Counted from the stretch's first letter, positions 38,138 through 51,570 are shown. The stretch: 64,000 nt of DNA from Micromonospora sp. NBC_01699 (GCF_036250065.1 NZ_CP109199.1:806001-870000), one strand, 5' to 3'. The notes: generated by a model from the letters alone, not told the origin. Made by a program: numbers and translations.

Positions 38138-38285
38138 GAGTTGGGAGGGGGTGGGAGGGGGTGGGAGGGGGCGCACGCGGGGTGGGGGTGGGGGTGTGAG
38201 CTGGGGGATAGGGTGGGGGTGGTAGACCCCCGGCCGATTGCGGAGCGGGGGTAGTTGCGTGTGTTGACGTCCGAAGGTAGTGATC

Positions 38286-41200
38286 GTGACGATGCTCGCC
38301 GGTCTGCTGGCTGCCGCCCTCGGTGACCCGGCTCTGACCCGTACCCGTGATCTTGCACGGGGTGGGTTCGCGCAGGCGGACGGTCTGGATCTGACCGCCC
38401 CGGCGGCGCTGCGGCCGTTCGTGGTGGCCGCCCTCGGCGCCGAGCCCGACCGGGGCGGCGCCGGGCGGCCCGTGCTCGCGGTCACCGCCACCACCCGCGA
38501 GGCCGACGACCTCGCCGCCGCCCTCGGCAGCCTGCTGCCGGCCGAGCAGGTGGCCGTCTTTCCCGCCTGGGAGACGCTGCCGCACGAGCGGCTGTCCCCC
38601 CGCTCGGACACCGTCGGCCGTCGGCTTGCCGTGCTGCGCCGGCTGGCCCACCCGGACGGCGTCGACGGAACCGGCCCGCTGCGGGTCGTCGTCGCCCCGG
38701 TCCGCTCGGTGCTGCAACCGCAGCTCAAGGGGCTCGGCGACCTGGAACCGGTCCGGCTGACCAGCCACGCCGAAGTTGATCTCGACGCGGTCGCGCACCG
38801 GCTCACCGACCTGGCGTACTCGCGGGTCGACCTGGTAACCAAGCGCGGCGAGTTCGCCGTCCGGGGCGGCATCCTGGACGTCTTCCCGCCCACCGACGAG
38901 CACCCGTCCCGGGTCGAGTTCTGGGGCGACGAGGTGGAGGAGATCCGCACCTTCGCCGTCGCCGACCAGCGCACCATCGAGCAGGTCGACCAGCTCTGGG
39001 CCCCGCCGTGCCGGGAACTCCTGCTCACCCCGGAGATCCGGGCGCGGGCGCGGGCCCTGGCCGACGCCCATCCCGAGCTGGCCGAGATCCTGGAGAAACT
39101 GGCCGAGGGCATCCCGGTCGAGGGCATGGAATCGCTCGCCCCGGCACTCATGCACGGCACGGACAGCATGGAGACGCTGCTCGACTGCCTGCCGGCGGGC
39201 GCGCACGTGCTGCTCTTCGACCCGGAACGCATCCGTACCCGGGCGCACGACCTCGTCCGTACCTCGGAGGAGTTCCTCCAGGCGAGCTGGGCCGCGGCCG
39301 CCGTCGGCGGCCAGGCCCCGATCGACGTCGGCGCCGCCGCATTCAAGACCCTGGCCGAGGTACGGGCAACAGCCACCGCCCTCGGCCAGCCCTGGTGGTC
39401 GATCTCCCCGTTCGGGCTGGTCGAAGCCACCCCGGCCACCGACGACCAGCCGTGGCTCGACCCGGTACGCACCGAGGTCACCCCCGACGAGGGGGCGTCG
39501 ATCACCCTCGCGGCGCAGCCGACCGCTCTCTACCACGGCGAAACCGACCGGGTGGTCGCCGACCTCAAGCGGTGGACCGCCGACGGCTGGGCGGTGGCGC
39601 TGGTCTTCGAGGGCCACGGCCCGGCGCAACGGGCGGTCGAGGTGCTCCGCGACGGCGGGCTCGGCGCCACCGCGGTCGAGGCCATCCCCGCCGCGCCCGC
39701 CCCCGGTGAACTGCTCGTCACCTGCGGCTCGCTCAACCACGGCTTCCTGCTCGACGGCGCCAGCGCCACCAAGCTCGCGGTGCTCACCGGCAACGACATC
39801 ACCGGGGGACGGGGCACCTCCACCCGCGACATGCGCAAGATGCCGAGCCGGCGGCGCAACACCATCGACCCGCTGGAGCTGAAGACCGGCGACTACGTCG
39901 TACACGAGCAGCACGGCATCGGCCGCTACGTCGAGCTGGTGCAACGTACGGTCAACGGCGCCGAACGCGAATACCTGGTCCTGGAGTACGCGTCGACCAA
40001 GCGCGGGCAGCCCGGCGACCGGCTCTTCGTCCCCACCGACCAGCTCGACCAGCTCTCCCGTTACGTCGGCGGGGAGACCCCGACGCTGCACAAGATGGGC
40101 GGCAGCGAGTGGCAGAAGGCCAAGGCCCGCGCCCGCAAGGCGGTACGCGAGATCGCCGCCCAGCTCATCCAGCTCTACGCCGCCCGCAAGGCGTCCAAGG
40201 GGCACGCGTTCGCCCCGGACACCCCGTGGCAACGTGAACTGGAGGACGCCTTCCCGTACACCGAGACGCCGGACCAGCTTTCGGCGATCGAGGAGGTCAA
40301 GCGGGACATGGAGCAGTCCGCCCCGATGGACCGGCTGATCTGCGGTGACGTCGGCTACGGCAAGACCGAGATCGCGGTCCGGGCGGCGTTCAAGGCGGTC
40401 CAGGACGGCAAGCAGGTGGCGGTGCTGGTGCCGACCACCCTGCTCGCCCAGCAGCACTACAACACCTTCGCCGAGCGGATGGGGCAGTTCCCGGTCCAGA
40501 TCAGGCAGCTCTCCCGGTTCCAGACCCCGAAGGAAGCCGAACTGACCCTGGAGGCCGCCGCCAACGGCAGCGCCGACATCGTCATCGGCACCCACCGGCT
40601 GCTGGCCGCCGCCACCCGGTTCAAGGCGCTCGGCATGGTCATCGTGGACGAGGAGCAGCGGTTCGGGGTCGAGCACAAGGAGCACCTGAAGACGCTGCGG
40701 ACCGCGGTCGACGTACTGACCATGTCGGCGACGCCGATCCCGCGGACCCTGGAGATGGCGATCACCGGCATCCGGGAGATGTCCACCATCGCCACCCCGC
40801 CGGAGGAGCGGCACCCGGTGCTGACCTTCGTCGGCGCGTACGACGACCGGCAGGTGGCCGCCTCGATCCACCGGGAGCTGCTCCGCGACGGGCAGGTGTT
40901 CTACCTGCACAACCGGGTCGAGTCGATCGACCGGGCGGCCCGCCGGATCCGGGAGCTGGTGCCCGAGGCGCGGGTCGCCGTGGCGCACGGCCAGATGGGC
41001 GAGGATGCGCTGGAGAAGGTCATGGTCGGCTTCTGGGAGAAGGAGTACGACGTCCTGGTCTGCACCACGATCGTGGAGTCCGGCATCGACATCCCGAACG
41101 CCAACACGCTGATCGTGGAGCGGGCCGACCTGCTCGGCCTGGCCCAGCTGCACCAGATCAGGGGCCGGGTCGGCCGGGGCCGGGAACGGGCGTACGCGTA

Positions 41201-41918
41201 CTTCCTCTACCCGCCGGAGAAGCCGCTGACCGAGCACGCGCACGAGCGGCTGGCCACCATCGCCCAGCACACCGAGCTGGGCGCCGGCATGTACGTGGCG
41301 ATGAAGGACCTGGAGATCCGGGGCGCCGGCAACCTGCTCGGCGGCGAGCAGTCCGGCCACATCGAGGGCGTCGGTTTCGACCTGTACGTCCGGATGGTCG
41401 GCGAGGCGGTGCAGACGTTCAAGGGGGAGCGGCCGGAGGAGGAGGTCGACGTCAAGATCGACCTGCCGATCGACGCGCACCTGCCGCACGACTACGTGAG
41501 CGTCGAGCGACTCCGCCTGGAGATGTACCGCAAGCTCGCCGAGGCCCGCGACGCCGCCCGCCTCACCGAGGTCGTCGCCGAAATGACCGACCGGTACGGC
41601 GAGCCGCCGGAGCCGGTGCAGAACCTCGTCGCGGTGGCCCGGTTCCGCCTGCTGGCCCGCGCGTACGGTCTCAGCGACGTGTCGGTGCAGGGCAAGCACG
41701 TCCGGTTCGGCCCACTGCCGCTGCCCGACTCGAAGCAGCTGCGGCTCAAGCGGTACCACCCGGACGCGGTCTACAAGCAGGTCAGCGACCAGGTCAGCGT
41801 GCCCCGGCCGAGCACCCGCCGGATCGGTGGCGAGCCGCTGCGCGACCAGGCACTGCTGGAGTGGTGCGGGCAGCTGCTCGCCGACGTGCTCGGCGCGCCG
41901 GTGTCGGCCGGTCGGTGA
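38286..41918 (+). CDS. mfd: Transcription-repair coupling factor
   Basis: A DNA translocase that removes stalled RNA polymerase and recruits UvrA. About 1210 residues with the full order: UvrB-homology N-terminal domains, CarD-like RNA polymerase-interaction domain (VHEQHGIGRYVELV), RecG-like motor with Walker A GDVGYGKTE (about 687), DEEQRFG (about 788) and TRG region RGRVGRG, and the C-terminal TRCF domain. GTG 38286 has GAAGG 8 nt upstream; GTG 38280 and ATG 38292 are alternatives. As in Mtb, mazG follows nearby. Confidence 0.96.
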   Translation: MTMLAGLLAAALGDPALTRTRDLARGGFAQADGLDLTAPAALRPFVVAALGAEPDRGGAGRPVLAVTATTREADDLAAALGSLLPAEQVAVFPAWETLPHERLSPRSDTVGRRLAVLRRLAHPDGVDGTGPLRVVVAPVRSVLQPQLKGLGDLEPVRLTSHAEVDLDAVAHRLTDLAYSRVDLVTKRGEFAVRGGILDVFPPTDEHPSRVEFWGDEVEEIRTFAVADQRTIEQVDQLWAPPCRELLLTPEIRARARALADAHPELAEILEKLAEGIPVEGMESLAPALMHGTDSMETLLDCLPAGAHVLLFDPERIRTRAHDLVRTSEEFLQASWAAAAVGGQAPIDVGAAAFKTLAEVRATATALGQPWWSISPFGLVEATPATDDQPWLDPVRTEVTPDEGASITLAAQPTALYHGETDRVVADLKRWTADGWAVALVFEGHGPAQRAVEVLRDGGLGATAVEAIPAAPAPGELLVTCGSLNHGFLLDGASATKLAVLTGNDITGGRGTSTRDMRKMPSRRRNTIDPLELKTGDYVVHEQHGIGRYVELVQRTVNGAEREYLVLEYASTKRGQPGDRLFVPTDQLDQLSRYVGGETPTLHKMGGSEWQKAKARARKAVREIAAQLIQLYAARKASKGHAFAPDTPWQRELEDAFPYTETPDQLSAIEEVKRDMEQSAPMDRLICGDVGYGKTEIAVRAAFKAVQDGKQVAVLVPTTLLAQQHYNTFAERMGQFPVQIRQLSRFQTPKEAELTLEAAANGSADIVIGTHRLLAAATRFKALGMVIVDEEQRFGVEHKEHLKTLRTAVDVLTMSATPIPRTLEMAITGIREMSTIATPPEERHPVLTFVGAYDDRQVAASIHRELLRDGQVFYLHNRVESIDRAARRIRELVPEARVAVAHGQMGEDALEKVMVGFWEKEYDVLVCTTIVESGIDIPNANTLIVERADLLGLAQLHQIRGRVGRGRERAYAYFLYPPEKPLTEHAHERLATIAQHTELGAGMYVAMKDLEIRGAGNLLGGEQSGHIEGVGFDLYVRMVGEAVQTFKGERPEEEVDVKIDLPIDAHLPHDYVSVERLRLEMYRKLAEARDAARLTEVVAEMTDRYGEPPEPVQNLVAVARFRLLARAYGLSDVSVQGKHVRFGPLPLPDSKQLRLKRYHPDAVYKQVSDQVSVPRPSTRRIGGEPLRDQALLEWCGQLLADVLGAPVSAGR

Positions 41919-41991
41919 CGGACAGTGGCGCGAGGGCCCGCCGGTGACCCCGTACCGGCCGGGCCGGGCGGCGCGTGAGAGAGTGTCGGCC

Positions 41992-42690
41992 ATGCAGCGT
42001 GCTCGCCGTCTGGCGCCGATCGCCGTGGTTGCCGCGGTCGGCATCATCGCCCTCACCGGTTGCCGTGCCCAGCCCGGAGCCGCCGCCTATGTCGGCGACC
42101 GGCAGATCACCGAGAACCAGGTGACCGACCTCATCGACGAGCTGCGGGCGAAACCCGCCCCGGCCGCCGCTGCCGGCGCCCCCGAGGTCAAGCCGCCGAC
42201 CCGTACGTTCGTGGTCAGCGTGCTGGTGCTGGGCGACGTCTGTGACCGGTTCACCAAGGCCGAGAACCTCCAGGCCAAGGAGCAGGCCCCGGTTGACCAG
42301 GTGGCCCAGCAGTTCGGCGTGGCGCCGGAGACCGAGTTCGCCAAGCGGGCCGCCGGGCTGTTCACCTGCCTGTCGGCCGTACCGCCGGGCGAGCCGGTGA
42401 CGCCGACCCCGACCGAGCTGCTCGCGCTCGGCAAGGTGGCCAAGGCCGCCGGTGCGATCGAGCCCACCGTCTCCGACCAGGCCGCCGGGGACCAGCTCAA
42501 CGGCGAGCAGTTGCAGTCCGCGCTCGGCAACCGCAAGGTGCTCGCCGATGCGGTCGCCCGGTTCGACGTCACGGTCAACCCGCGCTACCGGCCGCTGGAG
42601 TTCCCGATCCTGTCCTTCCAGGGCGGCCCGGCCGCGGTGAGCGTGCCGCTGGGCGAGGGCGACACGGGCGCGGTGGCCGACCGAAGCTGA
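41992..42690 (+). CDS. SurA-like N-terminal domain lipoprotein
   Basis: A 232-residue protein with a lipoprotein signal (LTGC, Cys 24) and the beginning of a SurA/peptidyl-prolyl isomerase-like helix region (AAYVGDRQITENQVTDLIDE). There is no parvulin domain, so it is probably a chaperone-type or structural lipoprotein. It sits between mfd and mazG, 13 bp before the latter, an arrangement I recall from other actinobacteria. Confidence 0.8.
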   Translation: MQRARRLAPIAVVAAVGIIALTGCRAQPGAAAYVGDRQITENQVTDLIDELRAKPAPAAAAGAPEVKPPTRTFVVSVLVLGDVCDRFTKAENLQAKEQAPVDQVAQQFGVAPETEFAKRAAGLFTCLSAVPPGEPVTPTPTELLALGKVAKAAGAIEPTVSDQAAGDQLNGEQLQSALGNRKVLADAVARFDVTVNPRYRPLEFPILSFQGGPAAVSVPLGEGDTGAVADRS

Positions 42691-42703
42691 GCCGGCGCAC
42701 CCG

Positions 42704-43699
42704 ATGACCGCCCGAGTCGTACTCCTGGTCACCTCGCCCCGGCTGCCGGCCGGCCTGCTCACCGCGTCGGCCTGGGACCTGGTCCGCGAGCATCCGGTGC
42801 TGGCCGGCGTCGAGAGCGAGCTGGCCACCGCCGTACGGGTGGCCGGCGGCACCGTCACCCTGACCGAATCGCCGGTGCCGGACCTGCTCGCCACCGCCGG
42901 AGTCGACGGCACGGTGGTCTGGTTGGCCGGTCCCGCCGGCGACGACCGGATGGCCCGCGAGCTGGGGCTGCGGCTGGCCCGCGAACCCGGCCTGGCCGAG
43001 CTGGAGCTGATGTACGGCTCCTGGGATCCGCCCGGCGCCCGGCTGCTCGACGCGGTCGCCGTGATGGACCGGCTCGTCTCGCCCGGCGGTGACCCGTGGA
43101 AGCGGGCCCAGACCCATGCCACGCTCGCCCAGTTCCTGCTGGAGGAGTGTTACGAGGCGTACGACGCGATCTCGGCCGGTGACCTGGACGCGCTCCGCGA
43201 GGAGTTGGGCGACGTGCTGTTGCAGGTCGTGCTGCACGCCCGGCTGGCCGAGGAACTGCCCGAGGACGAGCGCTGGAACGTGGACGACGTGGCCGGCGGC
43301 CTGGTCGAGAAGATGATCCGCCGCAACCCGCACGTGTTCGCGGACACCGAGGTCGGCTCGATCGACGAGATCATCGCCAACTGGGAGCAGATCAAGAAGA
43401 CGGAGAAGGCCCGCGACTCGGCGCTGGACGGGATCGCCCTGGCCCAGCCGGCCCTCTCCCTCGCCGCGAAGATCCTGCACCGGGCCGAGCGCGCCGGGCT
43501 CGACGTCCCGCCGCCGTTGCCGGCGACCCCGGACGACGAGGCCCGGCTCGGCGCCCGGCTGCTGGACGTGGTTGTCGAGGCCCGCGCCGCCGGGCTCGAC
43601 GCCGAGGCCGCCCTGCGCCGGGCCGCGCTCACCTACGCCGACGCCGTACGCGCCGTCGAGACCACCACCGGCTCCGCCACCGCGTCCGGTACCGCCTGA
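42704..43699 (+). CDS. mazG: Nucleoside triphosphate pyrophosphohydrolase
   Basis: Hydrolyses NTPs and dNTPs to NMPs and PPi, removing abnormal nucleotides. The 331-residue protein has a variable N-terminal part of about 110 residues and the MazG domain with DPWKRAQTHATL, LEECYEAYDAI and EELGDVLLQVVLHA, then a second half-domain (ARDSALDGIALAQPALSLAA). Its last 67 bp overlap the convergent transporter gene. Confidence 0.93.
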   Translation: MTARVVLLVTSPRLPAGLLTASAWDLVREHPVLAGVESELATAVRVAGGTVTLTESPVPDLLATAGVDGTVVWLAGPAGDDRMARELGLRLAREPGLAELELMYGSWDPPGARLLDAVAVMDRLVSPGGDPWKRAQTHATLAQFLLEECYEAYDAISAGDLDALREELGDVLLQVVLHARLAEELPEDERWNVDDVAGGLVEKMIRRNPHVFADTEVGSIDEIIANWEQIKKTEKARDSALDGIALAQPALSLAAKILHRAERAGLDVPPPLPATPDDEARLGARLLDVVVEARAAGLDAEAALRRAALTYADAVRAVETTTGSATASGTA

Positions 43700-44688
43700 C
43701 TGCTCGCGTTCGGCACCGGCTGGCTGCCCGGGTCCGCCACCGCCTGACTGTCCGGAGCCGGTACCGCCTGGCTGTCCGCGTCCGGAAGCGCGGGCTGGTC
43801 CAGGTGGGTGATCGACAGGCCCAGGGCCAGGCCGAGCGCTACCACCAGCACCCCGGCGCTCGGGCCGAGTGCGGGCGGGCGGCCGTCCTGCACGGCCGCG
43901 GTGACCAGGGTGGCCACCGGCATCAGGCCGACCAGGATCCCGGCCCGCTCGACCCCGAGCCGACGTAGCCCGGTGAACCAGGCCACGAACGCGACCACGG
44001 TCATCAGGGCCGCCAGATAGCCGTACGTGGCCGCCTCCACCCCGGTCGGCAGCCGCCACCTGGTCGCCTCACCCGCTACCAGAGCACCGGCCAGCAGCAG
44101 CGGTACGGCCAGCGAGCAGCTGTACGCGGCCACCCGTACCGGGCCGAGTCGGGGCAGCACGGCGGCGGCGAGCAAGGAGAAGGCGATCTCCCCGCCGAGC
44201 GCCCCGACCGAGGCGAGTACGCCGATCCCGTCCGCCCGCCCGGTGCCCTGCACCAGCACGGTTCCGGCGACGACGATACCCGCCGCGCCGAGCAGCCGTA
44301 CGGTCGGCCGCCGGCCGCGCAGTAGCGGCCCGAGCAGCGCCAGGCCGAGCGGGGCCGCGCCGATGAAGGTGCCGACCAGGGCCGGCTCGGCGTGCGGCAG
44401 TGCGACCAGGATGAAGGCGTTGAACGCGGCCAGTCCGGTGGCCGCCAGCGCGGTGAGGATGACCCACTCGCGTCGGGTCGGCCGACCGGTCGTGGGCACG
44501 GTGTCCAGGCCGAGGCCGGGCCAGCGTCGGGCGATGGCGAGCAGTACGACGGCGGCGAGCGCGTACCGGGCGGCCTGTCCGGTCAGGGCGGGGAAGTCGA
44601 GGACCAGTTGGCTGATCGAGACCGAGCTGCCGACGATTGTCATGCCGGCGGCGCAGAGCAGGACCGCGCCGGTGTTGGAGATCTTCAC
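43633..44688 (-). CDS. EamA/DMT family transporter with repeat tail
   Basis: A 351-residue protein with ten membrane segments in two EamA halves. The last 45-50 residues are hydrophilic and consist of imperfect repeats around DSQAVPAP; this tail overlaps the convergent mazG end by 67 bp. The GTG start at 44688 has a TAACGT box 7 nt upstream on the minus strand, suggesting leaderless transcription. It is divergent from a MocR-type regulator, which probably controls it. Substrate unknown; relatives export amino acids or metabolites. Confidence 0.87.
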   Translation of the reverse strand: MKISNTGAVLLCAAGMTIVGSSVSISQLVLDFPALTGQAARYALAAVVLLAIARRWPGLGLDTVPTTGRPTRREWVILTALAATGLAAFNAFILVALPHAEPALVGTFIGAAPLGLALLGPLLRGRRPTVRLLGAAGIVVAGTVLVQGTGRADGIGVLASVGALGGEIAFSLLAAAVLPRLGPVRVAAYSCSLAVPLLLAGALVAGEATRWRLPTGVEAATYGYLAALMTVVAFVAWFTGLRRLGVERAGILVGLMPVATLVTAAVQDGRPPALGPSAGVLVVALGLALGLSITHLDQPALPDADSQAVPAPDSQAVADPGSQPVPNASSQAVPDAVAEPVVVSTARTASA

Positions 44689-44695
44689 CCGTCCG

Positions 44696-44701
44696 ACGTT
44701 A
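44696..44701 (-). promoter_or_regulatory. Leaderless-type -10 box of the EamA transporter
   Basis: On the minus strand TAACGT ends 7 nt before GTG 44688. Confidence 0.55.
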
Positions 44702-44755
44702 GGGTGCCGGTGGTCCTGCGTTGAGGGCCAATTCCGTGGACTTACGGAGGACCAG

Positions 44756-46285
44756 TTGACCACCCCGGAGACGCTCGTCGAACTCGACCGGGGCCGACCC
44801 GGCCTCACCGGCCAGCTCACCGTCGCGCTCCGGGAGGCGATCGTGCAGGGACGGCTCGCCCCGGGCACCCGGCTGCCGTCCAGTCGCGGGCTCGCCGCCG
44901 ACCTGCGGCTGTCCCGGGGCGTGGTGGTCGAGGCGTACGAGCAGTTGGTGGCCGAGGGGCGACTGGTCGCCCGGCCCGGAGCGGGCACCCTGGTCGCGCC
45001 CGACACCGGGGTCTCGCGTAGCCGTCGGCGCACACCCGACGCCCCGGTGGCCGCCCCCACCGGGATCGGCCCGACGACAAGACCGAGCCTGACCGGGACC
45101 GGGATCGGGCCGGCGACCCGAACGAGCCCGACCGGGAACGCGTTCCGGTCCGGGGTGCCGGACCTGGCGATGTTCCCCCGCGTCCAGTGGCGGCGGGCGT
45201 ACGAGCGGGCGCTGAGCCGGGCCCGCGACGCCGACCTCGACTACGGCGACCCGGCCGGCGCACCCCGGCTGCGTGCCGAACTCGCGAACTATCTCGGCCG
45301 GGTCCGGGCGGCCCGGGTCGACCCGGCCGACCTGGTGATCACCACCGGCGCGGCCCAGGCGTTCTCGCTGATCGCGACCGTGCTGCGGAGCCGGGGCGCG
45401 ACCGAGGTCGGGATCGAGGATCCGGGCAGCGCCGGCATCCGGGGTCACCTTGAGGCGCAGGGGCTGCGGTTGGTGCCGGTGCCGGTCGACGCCGAAGGGT
45501 TGGACGTCGAGGCGCTGTGGCGTACCGGGCTGCCGGCGGTGCTGACCACGCCGGCACACCAGTATCCGACCGGCGTGGTGCTCGCCCCGCGCCGCCGGGC
45601 CGCCCTGCTCGCCTGGGCCCGGCAGACCGGCGGTCTGGTGGTCGAGGACGACTACGACGCCGAGTTCCGGTACGACCGCGATCCGGTCGGCTGCCTACAG
45701 GGCCTCGCCCCGGAGCTGGTGGCCCACGTCGGCTCGGCCAGCAAGGCACTCGCCCCCGCGCTGCGGCTCGGCTGGCTCGCCGTACCGCAGGGTTGGCGGA
45801 CGGCGGTGGTCGCGGCCAAGTTCGCGGCCGACGTCGGCGGGCCGGTGTTGGAGCAGCTCGCCTTCGCCGAGCTGCTGGCCAGTGGTGGCTACGACCGACA
45901 CCTGCGCCGCTGTCGGCAGGCGCACCGGCAGCGGCGGGACGCGCTGACCGAGGCCCTGCGCCGGTACCTGCCGGAGGCCCGGATCTCCGGTGTCGCGGCC
46001 GGACTGCACCTGGTGGTGGAGCTGCCTGACGGCATCGACGACGAGCGGTTGGCCGACGCGGCGCAGCGGGTCGGCCTGGCACCGGTGCCGCTGTCCCGGC
46101 TCCGGCTGGCACCCGGTGGCCCGCCCGGACTGGTGCTCGGTTACGCCGCCAACCCGCCCGCCGAACTGACCCGCGCGGTACGCACCCTGGCCGGCCTCGT
46201 TTCCCCACCGCTGACCGTGCCGCCGGCCGGGGACACGCCCGTGCCGATCCGTCCGCCGCGCGCCGCCGGTCCCGGTACTCGCTAG
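44756..46285 (+). CDS. MocR-type regulator (GntR HTH with aminotransferase domain)
   Basis: A 509-residue protein with an N-terminal GntR winged helix (GLTGQLTVALREAIVQGRLA, LPSSRGLAADLRLSRGVVVE), a linker containing TGIGPTTR-type repeats (about 100-125), and a type I aminotransferase domain with the PLP Lys 330 in GSASKALAP. TTG 44756 has GGAGG 5 nt upstream. MocR proteins sense PLP, amino acids or amines. Divergence from the EamA transporter suggests that the transporter is its target. Confidence 0.9.
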   Translation: MTTPETLVELDRGRPGLTGQLTVALREAIVQGRLAPGTRLPSSRGLAADLRLSRGVVVEAYEQLVAEGRLVARPGAGTLVAPDTGVSRSRRRTPDAPVAAPTGIGPTTRPSLTGTGIGPATRTSPTGNAFRSGVPDLAMFPRVQWRRAYERALSRARDADLDYGDPAGAPRLRAELANYLGRVRAARVDPADLVITTGAAQAFSLIATVLRSRGATEVGIEDPGSAGIRGHLEAQGLRLVPVPVDAEGLDVEALWRTGLPAVLTTPAHQYPTGVVLAPRRRAALLAWARQTGGLVVEDDYDAEFRYDRDPVGCLQGLAPELVAHVGSASKALAPALRLGWLAVPQGWRTAVVAAKFAADVGGPVLEQLAFAELLASGGYDRHLRRCRQAHRQRRDALTEALRRYLPEARISGVAAGLHLVVELPDGIDDERLADAAQRVGLAPVPLSRLRLAPGGPPGLVLGYAANPPAELTRAVRTLAGLVSPPLTVPPAGDTPVPIRPPRAAGPGTR

Positions 46286-46288
46286 ATT
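46283..46288 (+). promoter_or_regulatory. Leaderless-type -10 box of the DUF885 gene
   Basis: TAGATT ends 6 nt before ATG 46295 and overlaps the MocR stop codon. Confidence 0.6.
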
Positions 46289-46294
46289 CTTCCC

Positions 46295-47920
46295 ATGTCG
46301 TCTTTCGTCCCCATCGCCGAACGCATCGTCGACGCGCTGCTGGAGAGCAGTCCCCCGCTGGCGTCCTCGGTCGGCGACCACCGCTTCGACCACCGGTTGC
46401 CGGACCTGTCCGACGACGGGGTGACGGCCCGGTCGGCGATGCTGCGGGATGCCGCCGGTGCCCTGTCCCAGGTGGACGACGTCGCGCTCGATCCGGCCGA
46501 GCAGGTCGACCACAGCCTGCTCGCCGCCCTGGTCGACCGGGAACTGTTCGAGCTGTCCGAGCTGCGTACGCACGAGTGGAACCCGTCGCGGCACAATCCG
46601 GGCCCGCTGCTGCACGCGCTGATCGCCCGCCCGTACGCGCCGGTGGAGGTTCGGCTGGCGAGTCTCGCCGGGCGGCTCGCTGACGTACCGGATGCGCTTG
46701 CCACCGCTCGGGTCACGCTGCGGGACATGCCCCGGATCCACGCCGAGACCGCCGCCGGGCAGTTCGACGGCACGGCGGCGCTGGTCCGTGACGAGCTGCC
46801 CGCGCTGCTCGCCGAGGCGCCGGGGATGCGGGACGCGGTCGAACCGGTCGCCCGGGACGCGATCCGGGCGCTGGGCGGGTTCGCCGACTGGCTCCGGGCG
46901 GGCCTGCGCGACGACGCCGGACCGGGGCGGGACCCGCGGCTCGGCCGCCGCCGCTTCGAGGCACGGCTGTGGCACACCCTGGACACCGAACTGTCCGCCG
47001 CGCAGGTCTTCGCCCGCGCCGAGGCGAACCTGGAGCGGGTCACCGACGAGATCCGGGAGGCGGCGGCCGAGCTGGTCGGTGGTCCGGCCACCGACGAGAC
47101 CGTACGCCGGGCGCTGGACCGGCTCGGTGCCGAGCACCCGGACAACGGCTCGATCGTGGGGCTGGCCCGTACGACGCTGACCGAGACGACCGATTTCGTC
47201 CGCGCCCACGACCTGGTGTCGCTGGTCGACGACCTGTGTGTGATCCAGGAGATGCCAGAGTTCGCCCGTGGGGTGGCGGTGGCCTACTGCGACCCGCCGG
47301 GCCCGCTGGAGACCGCCGAGGTGCCGACGTTCTACTGCATCGCGCCGACCCCGGCGGACTGGTCGGCGCAGCGGGTCGAGTCGTTCTACCGCGAGTACAA
47401 CGATCACATGATCCGCAACCTGACGGTGCACGAGGCGATGCCCGGTCACTTTCTCCAGTTGGCGCACTCGCGCCGATACCGGGGTAGCACCCGGGTCCGC
47501 GCGCTCGGGCACTCCGGCCCGTTCGTCGAGGGCTGGGCGGTGTACGCCGAGGAGATGATGGCCGATCTCGGCTTCGGTGGCCTGCCGATCCGGTTGCAGC
47601 AGCTCAAGATGCAGCTCCGGATGACCATCAACGCCCTGCTGGACCAGTTGGTGCACTGTGACGAGCTGCCCGAGTCCGAGGGCATGGCGCTGATGACCGG
47701 GCGGGGCTTCCAGGAGGAGGGGGAGGCGGCCGGCAAGTGGCGCCGGGCACTGCTCACCTCGACCCAGCTGTCGACGTACTTCGTCGGCTACAGCGAGGTC
47801 GCCGAGATCGCCGCCGCCCGTCCGGTCGGGCCGTCCGTACGGCAGTGGCACGACGCGATGCTCGCGCACGGCTCGCCGCCGCCCCGCCACCTGCGTACGC
47901 TGCTCGATCCCCTGGGGTGA
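46295..47920 (+). CDS. DUF885 family putative metallopeptidase
   Basis: A 541-residue, probably cytoplasmic protein (no signal peptide). It carries the zinc motif HEAMPGH (379-385), followed by FVEGWAVYAEEMM, a pattern seen in DUF885 proteins related to M32-like peptidases. The substrate is unknown. It starts 9 bp after the MocR stop and has its own leaderless-type promoter. Confidence 0.87.
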   Translation: MSSFVPIAERIVDALLESSPPLASSVGDHRFDHRLPDLSDDGVTARSAMLRDAAGALSQVDDVALDPAEQVDHSLLAALVDRELFELSELRTHEWNPSRHNPGPLLHALIARPYAPVEVRLASLAGRLADVPDALATARVTLRDMPRIHAETAAGQFDGTAALVRDELPALLAEAPGMRDAVEPVARDAIRALGGFADWLRAGLRDDAGPGRDPRLGRRRFEARLWHTLDTELSAAQVFARAEANLERVTDEIREAAAELVGGPATDETVRRALDRLGAEHPDNGSIVGLARTTLTETTDFVRAHDLVSLVDDLCVIQEMPEFARGVAVAYCDPPGPLETAEVPTFYCIAPTPADWSAQRVESFYREYNDHMIRNLTVHEAMPGHFLQLAHSRRYRGSTRVRALGHSGPFVEGWAVYAEEMMADLGFGGLPIRLQQLKMQLRMTINALLDQLVHCDELPESEGMALMTGRGFQEEGEAAGKWRRALLTSTQLSTYFVGYSEVAEIAAARPVGPSVRQWHDAMLAHGSPPPRHLRTLLDPLG

Positions 47921-48074
47921 GTTTCGGCGGTCGGCGCGAGGCAATGACGTCAGTCAATGTATTTGCTTGATGATCGCATAGTGATGAATCGAGGTTCCGT
48001 CGCCCGACCGAGATATGGAGACTTGTCTCGGTCGATGTCTGGCCGGAAAGTGGCCGACGCGGAGGGAGACGGAT

Positions 48075-51535
<3,461 letters not shown>

Positions 51536-51570
51536 TTTCCCTATCGGCCTCGGGGAGGGGGTGCGTCCAC

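Noticed and set aside
38133-42056. 1307-codon open frame on the minus strand across mfd
   Set aside because: It is antisense to a full-length, motif-complete mfd. Very high GC keeps alternate frames open; its residue content (Asp/Gly/Arg/Leu/Val-rich) matches antisense reading of GC-rich codons.
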